DNA of 64,000 bases from Pseudomonas sp. PB120 (lineage in GTDB: Bacteria > Pseudomonadota > Gammaproteobacteria > Pseudomonadales > Pseudomonadaceae), in contig NZ_RWIN01000083.1 of NCBI RefSeq assembly GCF_009761815.1, forward strand, positions 1 through 64,000. Direction: 5' to 3'. Below the pieces are notes generated by a model, which ran no database searches, was not told the origin of the DNA, and saw only the letters and a program-made list of their open reading frames with translations. Below are positions 38,883-49,076 of this stretch, in pieces (position 1 is the stretch's first letter; each line of letters starts with the position of its first letter). A program made the position numbers and the translations under genes.

Positions 38883-39763
38883 CGCAAGGCTTCGCGCAGC
38901 AAGGTGAACGCCGGTGAACTCTGGCGCCGGCTCGGATAATAGAGGTGGTAGCCAGAGAACGGTTCACACCAGTCGTCGAGCACGCGAATCAACCGGCCTT
39001 GTGCCACGTGTGCCTGAACCAGGTCTTGCGGCATATAGGCCAACCCCAACCCCTGGAGGACGGCTTCCAGGCGCATGGCGATGTTGTTGAACACCAGCTG
39101 GCCTTCGACCCGAACGTTCAGCTCTTGCCCGTCTTTCTCGAACTCCCACAGGTACAGGCCGCCGTAGGTCGGCATGCGCAGGGTGATGCAGTTGTGCACC
39201 ATGAGATCACTCGGGACAACCGGCTTCGGATATCGGGAGAAATACGCTGGTGAGCCAACCACCGCCATGCGCATGTCAGGCCCGATGCGCATTGCGATCA
39301 TGTCCTTGGCCACTTGCTCGCCCAGCCGGACACCCGCGTCGAATCCTTCGGCCACGATGTCGGTCAGGCCATAGTCGACGATGATTTCGATATTGAGATC
39401 GGGGTTGTCCGGCAGCAACTTCGCCAGCACCGGATGCAAAATCGTGATCGCCGAGTGTTCGCCTGCCGTGACGCGCAGTTTTCCGGCCGGTTTGTCGCGG
39501 TACTTGCTGAGCAACGCCAGCTCACTGTCGATTTCTTCCAGCCGGGGGGCGATCACTCGCAGCAAGTGCTCGCCGGCTTCGGTGGGGGATACGCTGCGGG
39601 TCGTGCGGGCCAGCAACCTCACCCCCAGTCGTTCCTCCAACTGGCGCATCGCCCGGCTCAAGGCCGGTTGCGACATGCCGAGTTTGGCGGCGGCGCGGGT
39701 GAAGCTGCGTTCTTGCGCCACGGCCGTGAAGATCGCGAGTTGGTCGTAGCTTTCAATGGTCAT
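38870..39763 (-). CDS. LysR-family regulator
   Basis: A 297-residue LTTR. The N-terminal wHTH is [36 protein letters not shown] (about residues 20-55), followed by a periplasmic-binding-like effector domain. The last 13 bp overlap the 3' end of the convergent cupin-CMD gene. The likely targets are that gene pair or itself. Effector unknown. Confidence 0.9.
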   Translation of the reverse strand: MTIESYDQLAIFTAVAQERSFTRAAAKLGMSQPALSRAMRQLEERLGVRLLARTTRSVSPTEAGEHLLRVIAPRLEEIDSELALLSKYRDKPAGKLRVTAGEHSAITILHPVLAKLLPDNPDLNIEIIVDYGLTDIVAEGFDAGVRLGEQVAKDMIAMRIGPDMRMAVVGSPAYFSRYPKPVVPSDLMVHNCITLRMPTYGGLYLWEFEKDGQELNVRVEGQLVFNNIAMRLEAVLQGLGLAYMPQDLVQAHVAQGRLIRVLDDWCEPFSGYHLYYPSRRQSSPAFTLLREALRYVG

Positions 39764-39851
39764 TGATCCACCCCTGATATAAACAGTGGGTGATTATGCC
39801 ATCTGCGAGAGCAAAGATTGATCAGGTGCGAGCTCCCGATGGCTGCATTAC

Positions 39852-40967
39852 TTAACTTGTCACCGGCTCGCGGTAGGCGGGATAGTCGGTATAGCCGTTG
39901 GTTGGGCTGCCATTGATGCCATAGAAGGTCGTGCGATCACCTTCAGCCAGCGGCCAATCGTTTTGCATCCGCTCGACCAGATCGGGGTTGGCAATGAACG
40001 GGCGACCAAACGCAATCAGGTCCAGGTCGCCGACTTCCAGTACCGCTTCTGCCAACTCACGAGTAAAGCCACCGGCAGCGATCAACGTGCCTCGGTACGC
40101 TTGCCGAAACTCGCTGGCGAAACCCTTCGGAATAGCCTCGGCGCCAATCGTGAGTTGATCACTCAAATGCACATACGCCAGGTCTCGCTCATTGAGTGCC
40201 GACGCCAGGCTCAGCCAGGTGTCGGTTTCTTCGGCGTAGGGGTGCATGTCGAACAGGCGGCCGAACGGGGACAGGCGCACGCCCACCCGGGCGGTGCCGA
40301 TTTCTGCCGCCAGGGCATCCAGCGTTTCGAGCAGGAAGCGTTGGCGATTGGCGATGGAGCCGCCGTAGGCGTCCTGACGAGTGTTCAAGGCACCGTTCAG
40401 GAATTGCTCGAAGAGGTAGCCGTTGGCGCCGTGCAATTCGATGCCGTCAAAACCAGCGTCCATCGCTCGGCGCGCGGCGCTGACGAAGTCAGCACTGACC
40501 CGATGCACCTCGGCCGTGCTCAACGCTCTAGGGATACTGGCCTGCACGGGGCCGGGCTTGTCTTTTTCAACCCACGCATACGCATTCGAACGGGCGGCAA
40601 CGGTAGCGACCGCCGACACCGGAGCGGCGCCGCCCGGCTGCAGTGACACATGGGACACGCGCCCCACATGCCACAGCTGCGCGAAGATTCGCCCGCCTTT
40701 GGCGTGGACGGCATCAGTGACTCGACGCCAGGCTTCAGTCTGTTCATCGCTATAGAGACCGGGGTTGAACAGGTAACCACAGCCTTCGCGGGAAATCGGT
40801 ATGCCTTCACTGATGATCAGGCCGGCAGAGGCTCGCTGCTCGTAATAGGTAACGGTGTGTTCATCCGGAACATCGTCGAGGGCTCTTGCCCGGGTCATGG
40901 GGGCCATGACCACGCGGTTGGCCAACTCGGTGCCGGCCAGATTGTAGGGTTTGAATAATGTGTTCAT
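39852..40967 (-). CDS. Old yellow enzyme family alkene reductase (NemA/XenB-like)
   Basis: A 371-residue FMN enzyme. RVVMAPMTRARAL binds FMN, the HGANGYLFEQFLN motif carries the substrate-binding His/Asn pair, and a late GGFTRELAEAVLE block binds phosphate. It reduces activated alkenes or nitro compounds with NAD(P)H. The start ATG at 40967 gives MNTLFKPYNLAG, the usual beginning. It lies 31 bp after the SnoaL-like gene on the same strand. Confidence 0.9.
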   Translation of the reverse strand: MNTLFKPYNLAGTELANRVVMAPMTRARALDDVPDEHTVTYYEQRASAGLIISEGIPISREGCGYLFNPGLYSDEQTEAWRRVTDAVHAKGGRIFAQLWHVGRVSHVSLQPGGAAPVSAVATVAARSNAYAWVEKDKPGPVQASIPRALSTAEVHRVSADFVSAARRAMDAGFDGIELHGANGYLFEQFLNGALNTRQDAYGGSIANRQRFLLETLDALAAEIGTARVGVRLSPFGRLFDMHPYAEETDTWLSLASALNERDLAYVHLSDQLTIGAEAIPKGFASEFRQAYRGTLIAAGGFTRELAEAVLEVGDLDLIAFGRPFIANPDLVERMQNDWPLAEGDRTTFYGINGSPTNGYTDYPAYREPVTS

Positions 40968-40998
40968 CAGAAACTCTGGAAAGGAGGGAGAAGGAGAT

Positions 40999-41544
40999 TC
41001 AGGAAGGCAGAACCAGGCCGTTACCCGGGTCGCCGCCACCGACATCGGGTTCAGGCCAGATGACGTCCAGGCGGGTACGGCTGATCAGCCACTGGCCGTC
41101 CACACGGCGGTACTCATCGGCGTACAAACCCAGTAGCAACAGCGGGTTCTCGCCCGCCGCCCGTTGGGTGGCGAAGTCGATCAGGTAGCAACGACCCTCG
41201 GCGCGATCCTCATCGAGCATCTCGATCCAGTGATTCGACACGGCATGCATGAAGGGATACGTCCCGCGTTGCTGCGTATCGAATGCCGAGAAGGCTTGTG
41301 ACAAACCTTGCTGGATGGCGACGCGCCCGCGCCAAGAGCCGCGATCGACCTGGCAAATGGCGTCTTCGGTGAACAACTGTGCGAGCGCATCCATCCGGTT
41401 CGCGTCGAGGTGATGGCAGTAGCGAAGCCGCAGGTTTCTGATCGCTTCTAGCGTCAGCAGACGGTTCAAGTCCACGTTCAAAGTGGCCTCCAGGGGAAGG
41501 TCGGTGACAAGTGCGACCACCTTAATCCAGTCTGTGAATTCCAT
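40999..41544 (-). CDS. SnoaL-like (NTF2-fold) protein
   Basis: A 181-residue protein. The NTF2 core is LRYCHHLDANRMDALAQLFTEDAICQVDRGSWRG, then SNHWIEML and DEYRRVDGQWLIS. The cone-shaped fold suits a small polyketide- or steroid-type ligand. It precedes the alkene reductase by 31 bp on the same strand and is divergent from a LysR gene. The catalytic role is uncertain. Confidence 0.75.
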   Translation of the reverse strand: MEFTDWIKVVALVTDLPLEATLNVDLNRLLTLEAIRNLRLRYCHHLDANRMDALAQLFTEDAICQVDRGSWRGRVAIQQGLSQAFSAFDTQQRGTYPFMHAVSNHWIEMLDEDRAEGRCYLIDFATQRAAGENPLLLLGLYADEYRRVDGQWLISRTRLDVIWPEPDVGGGDPGNGLVLPS

Positions 41545-41615
41545 TAATCCATGAAAATTACGATCAGTTGATCCTGTCGGGATAGAATCAGGTTTTCATG
41601 TCCAAGGAGCCTGTC

Positions 41616-42590
41616 ATGGAGACCCTTCAATTTGATGGCATCCCGGAGTTCACGCTCGCGGCTCAATTGCGAAGCTTTACCGCCGCTGCCTTGCAGCTGG
41701 GCGTGACCAGTTCGGCGGTGGGCAAGAGCGTGACCCGGCTGGAAAAACGCCTGGGCATCAAGTTGCTGCACCGCACGACGCGCAAACTGAGTCTGACCAA
41801 TGAAGGGGAGGTCTACCTCGCCAGTTGCTTGCGGATCATGGAAGAGTTGCGCGGTGTGGAAGGCAGCTTTCTCAATGGTGTAGCCGAGCCCAAGGGCCGT
41901 TTGCGTATTGATCTGCCTGCCGCCTTCGGTCGACGACACATCGCGCCGATGCTGATTGCCCTGACGCGGCAATACTCGCAGCTCGACTTGACCCTGACCT
42001 TCGGCGAGCGGACGGTCGACATGATCAACGAGGGCATCGACCTCGCCGTACGCATTGGCGATCTCAAGGATGATCCAGAGTTGGTGGCGCGCCGGTTGGG
42101 AGAGCAGCATCTGGTGATCTGTGCGGCGCCCGCATACTTGAGTCAATGCCCGCCGATTCTGCACCCGTCTGATTTGCTGGAGCGCGACTGCGTCATTGCC
42201 TGGCGCAAAGGGTTGCGTATCGCGTGGTTGTTGAGGAATGGCAAAGGCGGAATCGAGAGGCAGGAAGTGCGCGTGCGCCATGAGTTCGGTGACGGTGAAA
42301 TGATGCTGCGGGCGACCCTGGAAGGCTGCGGCCTGTGCCAGTTACCAACATGGCTGGTGGCGGAACACCTGAGCAGTGGCGCATTGGTCACCGTGCTGGA
42401 CAGTTACGCGGGGGCAACAATGCCGATCCACGCCATTTGGCCTCAGACGCGTTATATCCAGCCGAAAGTGCGAGTGGTCGTCGATGCCTTGCTCAAGATG
42501 GCCGAGGAGCAGGCCGCCCTGTTTGGTGCAATGTCCGACACCGAGCACACCTTTTCGCATTCACCCGAACCACCGATTGACGCGCCCTAG
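41616..42590 (+). CDS. LysR-family regulator
   Basis: A 324-residue LTTR from the ATG at 41616 (AAGGAG lies about 8 bases upstream; another ATG at 41598 would add six residues). wHTH: RSFTAAALQLGVTSSAVGKSVTRLEKRLGIKLLHRTTR. The divergent start is the SnoaL-like gene, 71 bp away, so this regulator most likely controls the SnoaL-alkene reductase pair. The effector domain starts near residue 90. Confidence 0.9.
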   Translation: METLQFDGIPEFTLAAQLRSFTAAALQLGVTSSAVGKSVTRLEKRLGIKLLHRTTRKLSLTNEGEVYLASCLRIMEELRGVEGSFLNGVAEPKGRLRIDLPAAFGRRHIAPMLIALTRQYSQLDLTLTFGERTVDMINEGIDLAVRIGDLKDDPELVARRLGEQHLVICAAPAYLSQCPPILHPSDLLERDCVIAWRKGLRIAWLLRNGKGGIERQEVRVRHEFGDGEMMLRATLEGCGLCQLPTWLVAEHLSSGALVTVLDSYAGATMPIHAIWPQTRYIQPKVRVVVDALLKMAEEQAALFGAMSDTEHTFSHSPEPPIDAP

Positions 42591-42665
42591 CGCCGAATCG
42601 TTGAATAACCCTCTTTTACCCGCGCCGACGTGCGGGTTCACTTTCAATCTCCGGCGAGAAACTCA

Positions 42666-43562
42666 GTGCTCAGAAACGTTACGGACATGGACCTGCGCCT
42701 GTTGCGCATCTTCGCCATTGTCGTGAAATGCGGTGGATTCACGGCGGCGCAGGCCGAGTTGAACATGAGCCAATCCAACATCAGTACGCACATCTCGGGG
42801 CTGGAGAAACGCCTCGGCTATCGCATTTGCGAACGCGGCAAAGGCGGGTTTCGCCTGACCGAAAAAGGCCAGCGGATACTCAAGGCGTCGCAAGCACTGT
42901 TTGGCGCGGTGGATGCGTTTCGCGACGAGGCTCAGGACCTTTCCGGGCGGTTGGTGGGGGATCTGTACCTCGGACTGGCGGACAACATCGCGACCTTGCC
43001 TGCCGCGCGGATCGACGCAGCCATCGCGCGGTTTTATCAACGCGAACATGACATGCACCTGCACATCTTCGTCAATTCGCCCACCGAGCTGGAACTGGCG
43101 GTCATCGACGGACAACTGGACCTGGCCATTTCCTACTTCAGCCGGCCATTGCCAACGTTGGCCTACCAGCCGCTGTACCAGGAAGAAATCGGCATTTTCT
43201 GCGGGAACACGCACCCGTTGTTCAAGGTGGAAGCACCCAGCGTCGAACAGATGCAGGCGTGCGACTGGATCAAGCACGGCTTCCTGCCGGCCGATCAGGT
43301 GTTGCCGGTGACACCCGAGCACGCCTCAGCCACCGCGCACCATATGGAAGCGGTGGCCCATGGCGTATTGGCCGGGACACACCTGGGGTATCTCCCGGCC
43401 CATTACGCCCGGCCATGGCTGGCGAGTGGACAAATGCGGGCGCTGCACCCTGGGACGCTGCGCTATGAGGTCCAGCACAGCATGATCACTCATGTGGGGC
43501 ACCCGCAAAGTGAAGCGGTGCGGGCGTTCATCGATGACCTGCTGGCTGAACATAACCTCTAG
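42666..43562 (+). CDS. LysR-family regulator
   Basis: An LTTR of about 298 residues. The wHTH starts GGFTAAQAELNMSQSNISTHISGLEKRLGYRICERG. I start it at GTG 42666; ATG 42687 (MDLRLLRIF) is an alternative seven codons later. The gene ends 5 bp before the convergent aldehyde dehydrogenase gene. It may control the dehydrogenase-permease operon, but its own position is convergent, so this is a weak inference. Confidence 0.88.
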   Translation: MLRNVTDMDLRLLRIFAIVVKCGGFTAAQAELNMSQSNISTHISGLEKRLGYRICERGKGGFRLTEKGQRILKASQALFGAVDAFRDEAQDLSGRLVGDLYLGLADNIATLPAARIDAAIARFYQREHDMHLHIFVNSPTELELAVIDGQLDLAISYFSRPLPTLAYQPLYQEEIGIFCGNTHPLFKVEAPSVEQMQACDWIKHGFLPADQVLPVTPEHASATAHHMEAVAHGVLAGTHLGYLPAHYARPWLASGQMRALHPGTLRYEVQHSMITHVGHPQSEAVRAFIDDLLAEHNL

Positions 43563-43567
43563 GCCCG

Positions 43568-45001
43568 TCAGCCAAGGCACCGCGTGATGTGCTTGACCGA
43601 CTGATACGCGGCCAGGCCCCACGGCCCGAGTTCGCGGCCAATGCCGCTGCCCTTGGTGCCGCCCCAGGAAGTCTCGACGAACACCGCCTGGATCGAGTTG
43701 ATCCAGACGTGGCCGACCTCCAGGGCACAGGCAACGCGCTCGGCACGAACGAGGTCGGCACTGATGACCGTGGCCACCAGGCCAAAGCGGCTGTCGTTGG
43801 CCAGCGCCAGCGCTTCTTCCTCCGTGGAGAAGCGATGAGTGCACAACACCGGGCCGAAAATTTCTTCGGTCCACAAGCGACTGTCGAGCGGCACGTCCGC
43901 ATAAATCGTCGGGTTGACGAACCAGCCCGGGTCACGCTGGACGTCGCCGCCGGTCACGCACTGCAAACCTTCCTGGCGGGCGATGTTGAAATACTCCGAC
44001 ACTTTGCTCCATTGCGCCTGGCTGGTCAGCGGGCCCATATCGACCTCGCCGTTCAGCGGATTGCCCACCCGCAGTTTTTCGAACGCGCTCTTCAAACGCT
44101 GGAGCAACGCCTCGGCGATGGTGTCGTGCACCAGCAAGCGTGAGGTGGCCGAGCACATTTGTCCCGCATTCCAGCAGATCCCGGCGACGATCCATTCAAC
44201 GGCCTGGTCCAGGTCGCAATCGTCAAAGACGAGGATGGCGGACTTGCCGCCCAGCTCCAGGGTGACTGGCCGGCAATGGGCGGCCGAACTGCGCATCACC
44301 TGACTGCCGACGGCGTTGCTGCCGGTGAACGACAACTTGTCGATCCCGGAATGATTACTGAGCGCCGCACCGACTTCGGCTTTGCCGCCAACGATGTTCA
44401 GTACCCCGGCAGGCAAGCCCAGGGCGTCCGCGATGTGACCGTAAGTCTGCTCGATCAGCGGGGTGATTTCCGACGGCTTGAGCACCACCGTACAACCGGC
44501 CGCCAGTGCAGGGGCGATCTTCCAGGCGCTGGTGACCAACGGAAAATTCCACGGCACGATCAAGCCGACCACACCGACCGGCTCAAGGCGTGTGTGGGCA
44601 TTGAAACCGGGTGCGGATAACGGCGCTTCACGGTTTTGCCGGTCGTCCAGCCGCTCCGCAAGGTCGGCGTAATAGCGGAATGTGGCGACCGCATCATCGA
44701 CATCCACCTCAGCCTCATGGCGAGGTTTGCCGTTGTTTTGCATCTGCAGCGCAATCAGTGTTTCGCGGCGCGATTCGATCTGCTCGGCAAACCCTTTCAA
44801 ATAGGCGGCTCGCTGCGTTGCACTGAGGTTGCGCCATCCCGGAAATGCCTGGCGCGCGGCGGCAATGGCCTGATCGACTTGCGAGGTACTGGCCGCGGTC
44901 AGCTCGGCAAAGGGTTGGCCCAGCGCCGGGTCGAAAACGGTGATGCAGTCGCCACTTTCGCCTGCAACCCAGCGTCCGTCGATGTAATGGGCGGCGGTCA
45001 T
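43568..45001 (-). CDS. NAD(P)-dependent aldehyde dehydrogenase
   Basis: A 477-residue ALDH. The catalytic Glu is in VTLELGGKSA and the Cys in CWNAGQMCSATSR; the FTGSNAVGSQV block binds NAD. It overlaps the Fe-type alcohol dehydrogenase by 4 bp (ATGA). The operon order is permease, alcohol dehydrogenase, aldehyde dehydrogenase, so an alcohol or amino-alcohol is probably oxidised to an acid. The exact substrate cannot be told from the motifs. Confidence 0.9.
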   Translation of the reverse strand: MTAAHYIDGRWVAGESGDCITVFDPALGQPFAELTAASTSQVDQAIAAARQAFPGWRNLSATQRAAYLKGFAEQIESRRETLIALQMQNNGKPRHEAEVDVDDAVATFRYYADLAERLDDRQNREAPLSAPGFNAHTRLEPVGVVGLIVPWNFPLVTSAWKIAPALAAGCTVVLKPSEITPLIEQTYGHIADALGLPAGVLNIVGGKAEVGAALSNHSGIDKLSFTGSNAVGSQVMRSSAAHCRPVTLELGGKSAILVFDDCDLDQAVEWIVAGICWNAGQMCSATSRLLVHDTIAEALLQRLKSAFEKLRVGNPLNGEVDMGPLTSQAQWSKVSEYFNIARQEGLQCVTGGDVQRDPGWFVNPTIYADVPLDSRLWTEEIFGPVLCTHRFSTEEEALALANDSRFGLVATVISADLVRAERVACALEVGHVWINSIQAVFVETSWGGTKGSGIGRELGPWGLAAYQSVKHITRCLG

Positions 45002-46188
45002 GGTTTGGCTCCTTGTAGAACGCCCTGGACGGCATTGATGAAAATCTGGCTGTAGTCCTCAGCGGTGAGGGCGCAGGCATTGGTGTCCGAGGACGAAATA
45101 TCAGCCAGCGCCTGCTCGCCAACCCAGGTCGCCGCGTCGGCATCGAGACCGATCTCCGCCAGCGAGTGAGGGATGCCGAGGCGCATACGCAGGTCGAGCA
45201 CCCAATCGAGAAAGCCTTCGAAGTCCGGTTGTGGCAATTCCAGATAACGCGCCAGTCGCGCGATGTCCGGGCGGATCGTTTCTCGGTTGGCCATCAAGAC
45301 GTAGGGCAGCAGGATCGCGTTCAACAAACCGTGGTGCTTGTGATACCGCGCGCCCAGCGGGTGGGCGAGGGCGTGTACACCGCCCAGGCCTTTCTGGAAG
45401 GCGACGGCGGCCATGGCGGAGGCGACGAGCATGCCCTCGCGCGCAACCATGTCCTGGCCATTGGCATGCGCGTTGATGAGGTGTTGCTGGATCAGACGCA
45501 CACCCTCGACGGCAACGCCCGACGACATCGGGTGATACAAGGGCGAGCAGAAGGCTTCAATGTGATGCGTCAGGGCATCCATGCCGGTTGCCGCCGTCAG
45601 GGCGGGTGGCAGGCCGCGGGTCAATATCGGGTCGAGGATCACGGTGGCGGGGAGCAGTTCCGGGTGGCTGATCACCCGTTTGACCTGCTCGTCGCTTTGG
45701 GTCAGCACGGCTTCGCGGCCCAACTCCGATCCCGTCCCGGCCGTGGTCGGCAACGCAATCAGCGGCGCAAGGCCCAGGTGTGGGAAGTCCGCCAGGGTCG
45801 GGTAGTTGGCGATGACCTGCGACCATTCAAACCGCTCCAGCCCCTGAGCGTCGAAGGCGGCCAGGCTGACGCCCTTGGCGACATCCATCGCGCTGCCGCC
45901 GCCCAGGGCGATCAGCGAATCATGCTGGCCCGCCTTGAACGCAGCGACGCCTAGCGCCACGTCCTCCATGCTCGGGTTGCTGGCCACATCGCTGAACACG
46001 CTGAACGGAATGTCGGCCTGCACCAGGTGAGCTTTCAGCAGCGCCAGAGGTTCCAGAGGCAGCATGCCGGGGTCGGTGACGACCAAGGGATTGCGCATGC
46101 CCAGTAATGTGCAGCGTTGCGCCAATGCGTCGAGCGCACCGGGTCCGCAGAAAATATCCGTGGGGTAATTCCAATAGTGAAGGGACAT
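44998..46188 (-). CDS. Iron-containing alcohol dehydrogenase
   Basis: A 396-residue group III dehydrogenase. NAD motif GGGSAMDVAKGVSL; metal ligands include D/H in MDALTHHIEAF and LAHPLGARYHKHHG. The start at 46188 (MSLHYWNYPTDI) is preferred because the open frame upstream lacks a known N-terminus. It follows the permease by 60 bp and precedes the aldehyde dehydrogenase with a 4-bp overlap. It oxidises an alcohol imported by the permease to the aldehyde. Confidence 0.9.
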   Translation of the reverse strand: MSLHYWNYPTDIFCGPGALDALAQRCTLLGMRNPLVVTDPGMLPLEPLALLKAHLVQADIPFSVFSDVASNPSMEDVALGVAAFKAGQHDSLIALGGGSAMDVAKGVSLAAFDAQGLERFEWSQVIANYPTLADFPHLGLAPLIALPTTAGTGSELGREAVLTQSDEQVKRVISHPELLPATVILDPILTRGLPPALTAATGMDALTHHIEAFCSPLYHPMSSGVAVEGVRLIQQHLINAHANGQDMVAREGMLVASAMAAVAFQKGLGGVHALAHPLGARYHKHHGLLNAILLPYVLMANRETIRPDIARLARYLELPQPDFEGFLDWVLDLRMRLGIPHSLAEIGLDADAATWVGEQALADISSSDTNACALTAEDYSQIFINAVQGVLQGAKP

Positions 46189-46248
46189 CTGAAACTCCAG
46201 ATCGGCAAGGCGCAGGTGTGACGCGCCTTGCACGGCAAGACGAAGGCG

Positions 46249-47724
46249 TTATTGGAAACGCGGCTGTGGGCTGACGGTACGTTGATAGGGCTTGGCGCAG
46301 ACCATGTAGATCAGACCCAGCACCGCCAGGATCGAGAACACCAGAATCACCGCCCAGACCTGAAACCAGGGTGCGCCGGGTGGTGCGAGGGATTCCCGGG
46401 GCCAGGCGACGTTGATGCTTTCGAACACCAGCCAGCAGAACGCGGCGAGGTTGATCGGCACACCCCAGCGGCCCAGAGTGAAAACGCCCGGTTCGGCTTT
46501 CCACTTCCCGCTGAGGCGAGCGAGCAGGGCACACGTCACCACAATCAAAAACACCACGAAGAAACCACCGCTGCCGAACGCAATCAGAGTGCCGACGGCG
46601 GTTGCATTCAAGCCCAGGGCCAGGCCGAAGCTGGCGAACAAGGTGCTGAACACCATCGCCGCAAACGGCACTTTGCGTTTGTCGACGCGCCGCAGCAGGG
46701 CCGAGGCGGGCAGGATCGAGTCCCGTGCCATGCCGAACACAGCACGGCCGATGTAGGTCTGGACGGAGACGACACAGGCAATGAACGCCACCAGCACGAT
46801 GCCCACGAACGGCCGTTCCGCCCAGGCACCAAAGGCGTCGACGACGGCAGGGGTGACCGGATCGATGACCTGGCCGGACACCATGGCGGCGGTATCGGTA
46901 TAGGACAGGGTGACGGCGAACGCGGTGAGCATCACCGTCAGCCCGACCAGAATCATCGAGCGCAAGATGGCGCGCGGGGTCGATGTGCGGGCGTCGGCGG
47001 TTTCTTCGGACACTTGCGAACACGCGTCAAAACCGAGGAAGGCCCAGCCGCCGACCGCCATGGCCGTCAGAAAACCCGACAGGTAGGAACCGTCGGAACC
47101 TTGAGTAGAGGTCAGGCCTTCAAACACCAGCGACAACGAATGGTTACGGAAGAACAGCAGCAACAACACGCCGATGCCGATGGAGGCAATCGCTTCGGCG
47201 ATGATGCCGGCATTGACGAAATACTTGAGCGGGTTGATCCCGAACAGGTTCACCCCAAGACCCAGCAGCAACAACACCGCACCGCTGAACACCTGGGCAT
47301 TGGCCGAGGGCGCCTCACCGGTTAAAAACAGCCATAACCAGAACCCGCCCAGATAGGCCACGGTGGTTAACGAGGCCAGTGCAGACGCCAGGTACATGAA
47401 CCCGGTAAACCAGGCCCAACGATCCCCCGCCAGACGCTTGACCCATTGATAGCAGCCGCCGGCGAGCGGGTACTGCGAGGCCAGTTCGGCGTAGACCAGG
47501 GCCACGAGCAATTGCAGTGCCAGGCACAGCGGGACGATCCAGACCCACGAGGGGCCGACGCTCATCGCACCCAGCGACATGACCGAATAGATACCGACCA
47601 CGGGAGACACCGTGGCGAAACCGACTGAAAACGACGACCACAGTGACAGGCCCCGGTGCAGTTCCTGAGCATAGCCCTGGCTGTGCAGCAGGTGTTCATC
47701 GGCGCTTTGCCGTGTTGATGACAT
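46249..47724 (-). CDS. APC-family amino acid/amine permease
   Basis: A 491-residue inner-membrane transporter with about 12 helices. It starts at ATG 47724 after AAGGAA. The beginning SLWSSFSVGFATVSPVVGIYS and the LAGGCYQWVKRLAGD loop are typical of the GABA/amine-choline branch of the APC superfamily. It is the first gene of the permease-Fe-ADH-ALDH operon, so its substrate probably is the amine or amino-alcohol oxidised by the next two enzymes. Confidence 0.88.
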   Translation of the reverse strand: MSSTRQSADEHLLHSQGYAQELHRGLSLWSSFSVGFATVSPVVGIYSVMSLGAMSVGPSWVWIVPLCLALQLLVALVYAELASQYPLAGGCYQWVKRLAGDRWAWFTGFMYLASALASLTTVAYLGGFWLWLFLTGEAPSANAQVFSGAVLLLLGLGVNLFGINPLKYFVNAGIIAEAIASIGIGVLLLLFFRNHSLSLVFEGLTSTQGSDGSYLSGFLTAMAVGGWAFLGFDACSQVSEETADARTSTPRAILRSMILVGLTVMLTAFAVTLSYTDTAAMVSGQVIDPVTPAVVDAFGAWAERPFVGIVLVAFIACVVSVQTYIGRAVFGMARDSILPASALLRRVDKRKVPFAAMVFSTLFASFGLALGLNATAVGTLIAFGSGGFFVVFLIVVTCALLARLSGKWKAEPGVFTLGRWGVPINLAAFCWLVFESINVAWPRESLAPPGAPWFQVWAVILVFSILAVLGLIYMVCAKPYQRTVSPQPRFQ

Positions 47725-47916
47725 AGGAATTCCTTGAGTCGGCAGACACATTTATTTTTAGGATTGCCTTGTTTGTTCAGCCTTGGCGACGAAACAAACT
47801 CCTTCAGGAAAGGAGACGACAGGAGCTTAAAGGGGCCAAACATCAAAAGAAATTCATATGTTCTTAGGCTGGCATCTGGATTTATTGATGTTTGATGGGC
47901 GACAGGTCAGAGGAAT

Positions 47917-48023
47917 TGTGGCGAGGAAGCTTGCTCCCGCTGGACTGCGTAGCAGGCCCATTTTTGGGGCCGCTTCGCGACCCAGCGGGACGGTGCGGCG
48001 TTCCGACAAGCTCCCTCGCCACA
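47917..48023. repeat. Large nested palindromic repeat
   Basis: The outer arms TGTGGCGAGGAAGCTTG (47917-47933) and its near-complement (48007-48023) differ at one base in 17. Inside, CCCGCTGG (47936-47943) pairs with CCAGCGGG (47982-47989). The arms recall REP-related elements of the fluorescens group but differ from the short REPs elsewhere. The surrounding gap 47725-48048 holds no gene. Confidence 0.8.
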
Positions 48024-48048
48024 GGGGATGGGGCGGGCGCGTCAGCGG

Positions 48049-48945
48049 CTATGCCCCCCGGGTTTCCCCAATAATCCGTGCCGCATCTCGCGCCGGCGGC
48101 AAGCCAAACACCCGTGCGTAATCCCGGCTGAATTGCGTCGCGCTTTCATAGCCAACCTCGAACGCCGCATGGGTGACATTCCTGGCGTTGGCCACCATCA
48201 GCGTTCGTGCCTGCAGCAAGCGAACTCTTTTCTGGTACTGCAACGGGCTCAGTGCCGTGACGGCTTTGAAGTGACGGTGAAAGGCTGACACGCTCATCGA
48301 CGCGAGTTGTGCCAATGCGTCCACCCGGATGGGTTCGGCAAAGTCCCGGCGAATGTGCTGAATCGCCAGATTGACTCGCGCCATGGCGCTGTCGGGCGCC
48401 GCGATATCTCGCAGCATCCAGCCATGCGGACCTTGCAGGACACGGTACAGAATCTCCCGCTCATAGACTGGCGCCAGGGCCGCGATCTCCTCGGGCCGGG
48501 CCATCAAACGCAGCATGCGCACCCAGGCGTCCATCAAGTCGGGCGTGACCGCAGCCACCGAAAAACCGGCCTCTTTTTCGTGCTGTTCGGCAGGTTTAGG
48601 CAAATCCGCCAGGAGTGTCGTCAAGGCAATGGGATCGAGCGTCAGGCTGACGGCCAGGTAAGGCTCGCCGTCAGGGCCGGGATTAACCTGCCCGACCGCT
48701 GGCAACTCGATGGACATGACAAAGTAAGTCGCCGGGTCATAGCGAAGCGTGCGATCGGCGATGGTCATGGATTTGCTGCCCTGCAGAATCAGGTTGATCA
48801 TCGGGTCGTAAACGGCCGCCAGCAAGTGTTCAGGAATTTCGCCCTGAACCATGGCCACACGCGGAATGCCCGTTTCCGTGCGGCGGTTTTCGGCTCGGGA
48901 GGCCAGGGTGCGAAGTTCATTCAGTGGGTTTGTCATGGGACTCAT
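48049..48945 (-). CDS. AraC-family regulator
   Basis: A 298-residue regulator. N-terminal AraC_N domain (about 20-160; LILQGSKSMTIADRTLRYDP) and C-terminal AraC HTH (about 195-290) with VDALAQLASMSVSAFHRHFK and NVTHAAFEVGYESATQFSRDYARVFG. It is divergent from the SDR gene at 49077, about 130 bp away, and probably controls that operon. An alternative start lies three codons downstream. Confidence 0.88.
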   Translation of the reverse strand: MSPMTNPLNELRTLASRAENRRTETGIPRVAMVQGEIPEHLLAAVYDPMINLILQGSKSMTIADRTLRYDPATYFVMSIELPAVGQVNPGPDGEPYLAVSLTLDPIALTTLLADLPKPAEQHEKEAGFSVAAVTPDLMDAWVRMLRLMARPEEIAALAPVYEREILYRVLQGPHGWMLRDIAAPDSAMARVNLAIQHIRRDFAEPIRVDALAQLASMSVSAFHRHFKAVTALSPLQYQKRVRLLQARTLMVANARNVTHAAFEVGYESATQFSRDYARVFGLPPARDAARIIGETRGA

Positions 48946-49076
48946 CTGAACTCACGCTGATACGTCCACGCAAGCAAAAAGCAGAAACAGGCAGGAAATG
49001 AGCAGGAACGACTACGCTCGCCCTGGCGGCGGTGGGTACTGTGGTGACTCATCTCACCCGACCTCTGGAGCACCCT

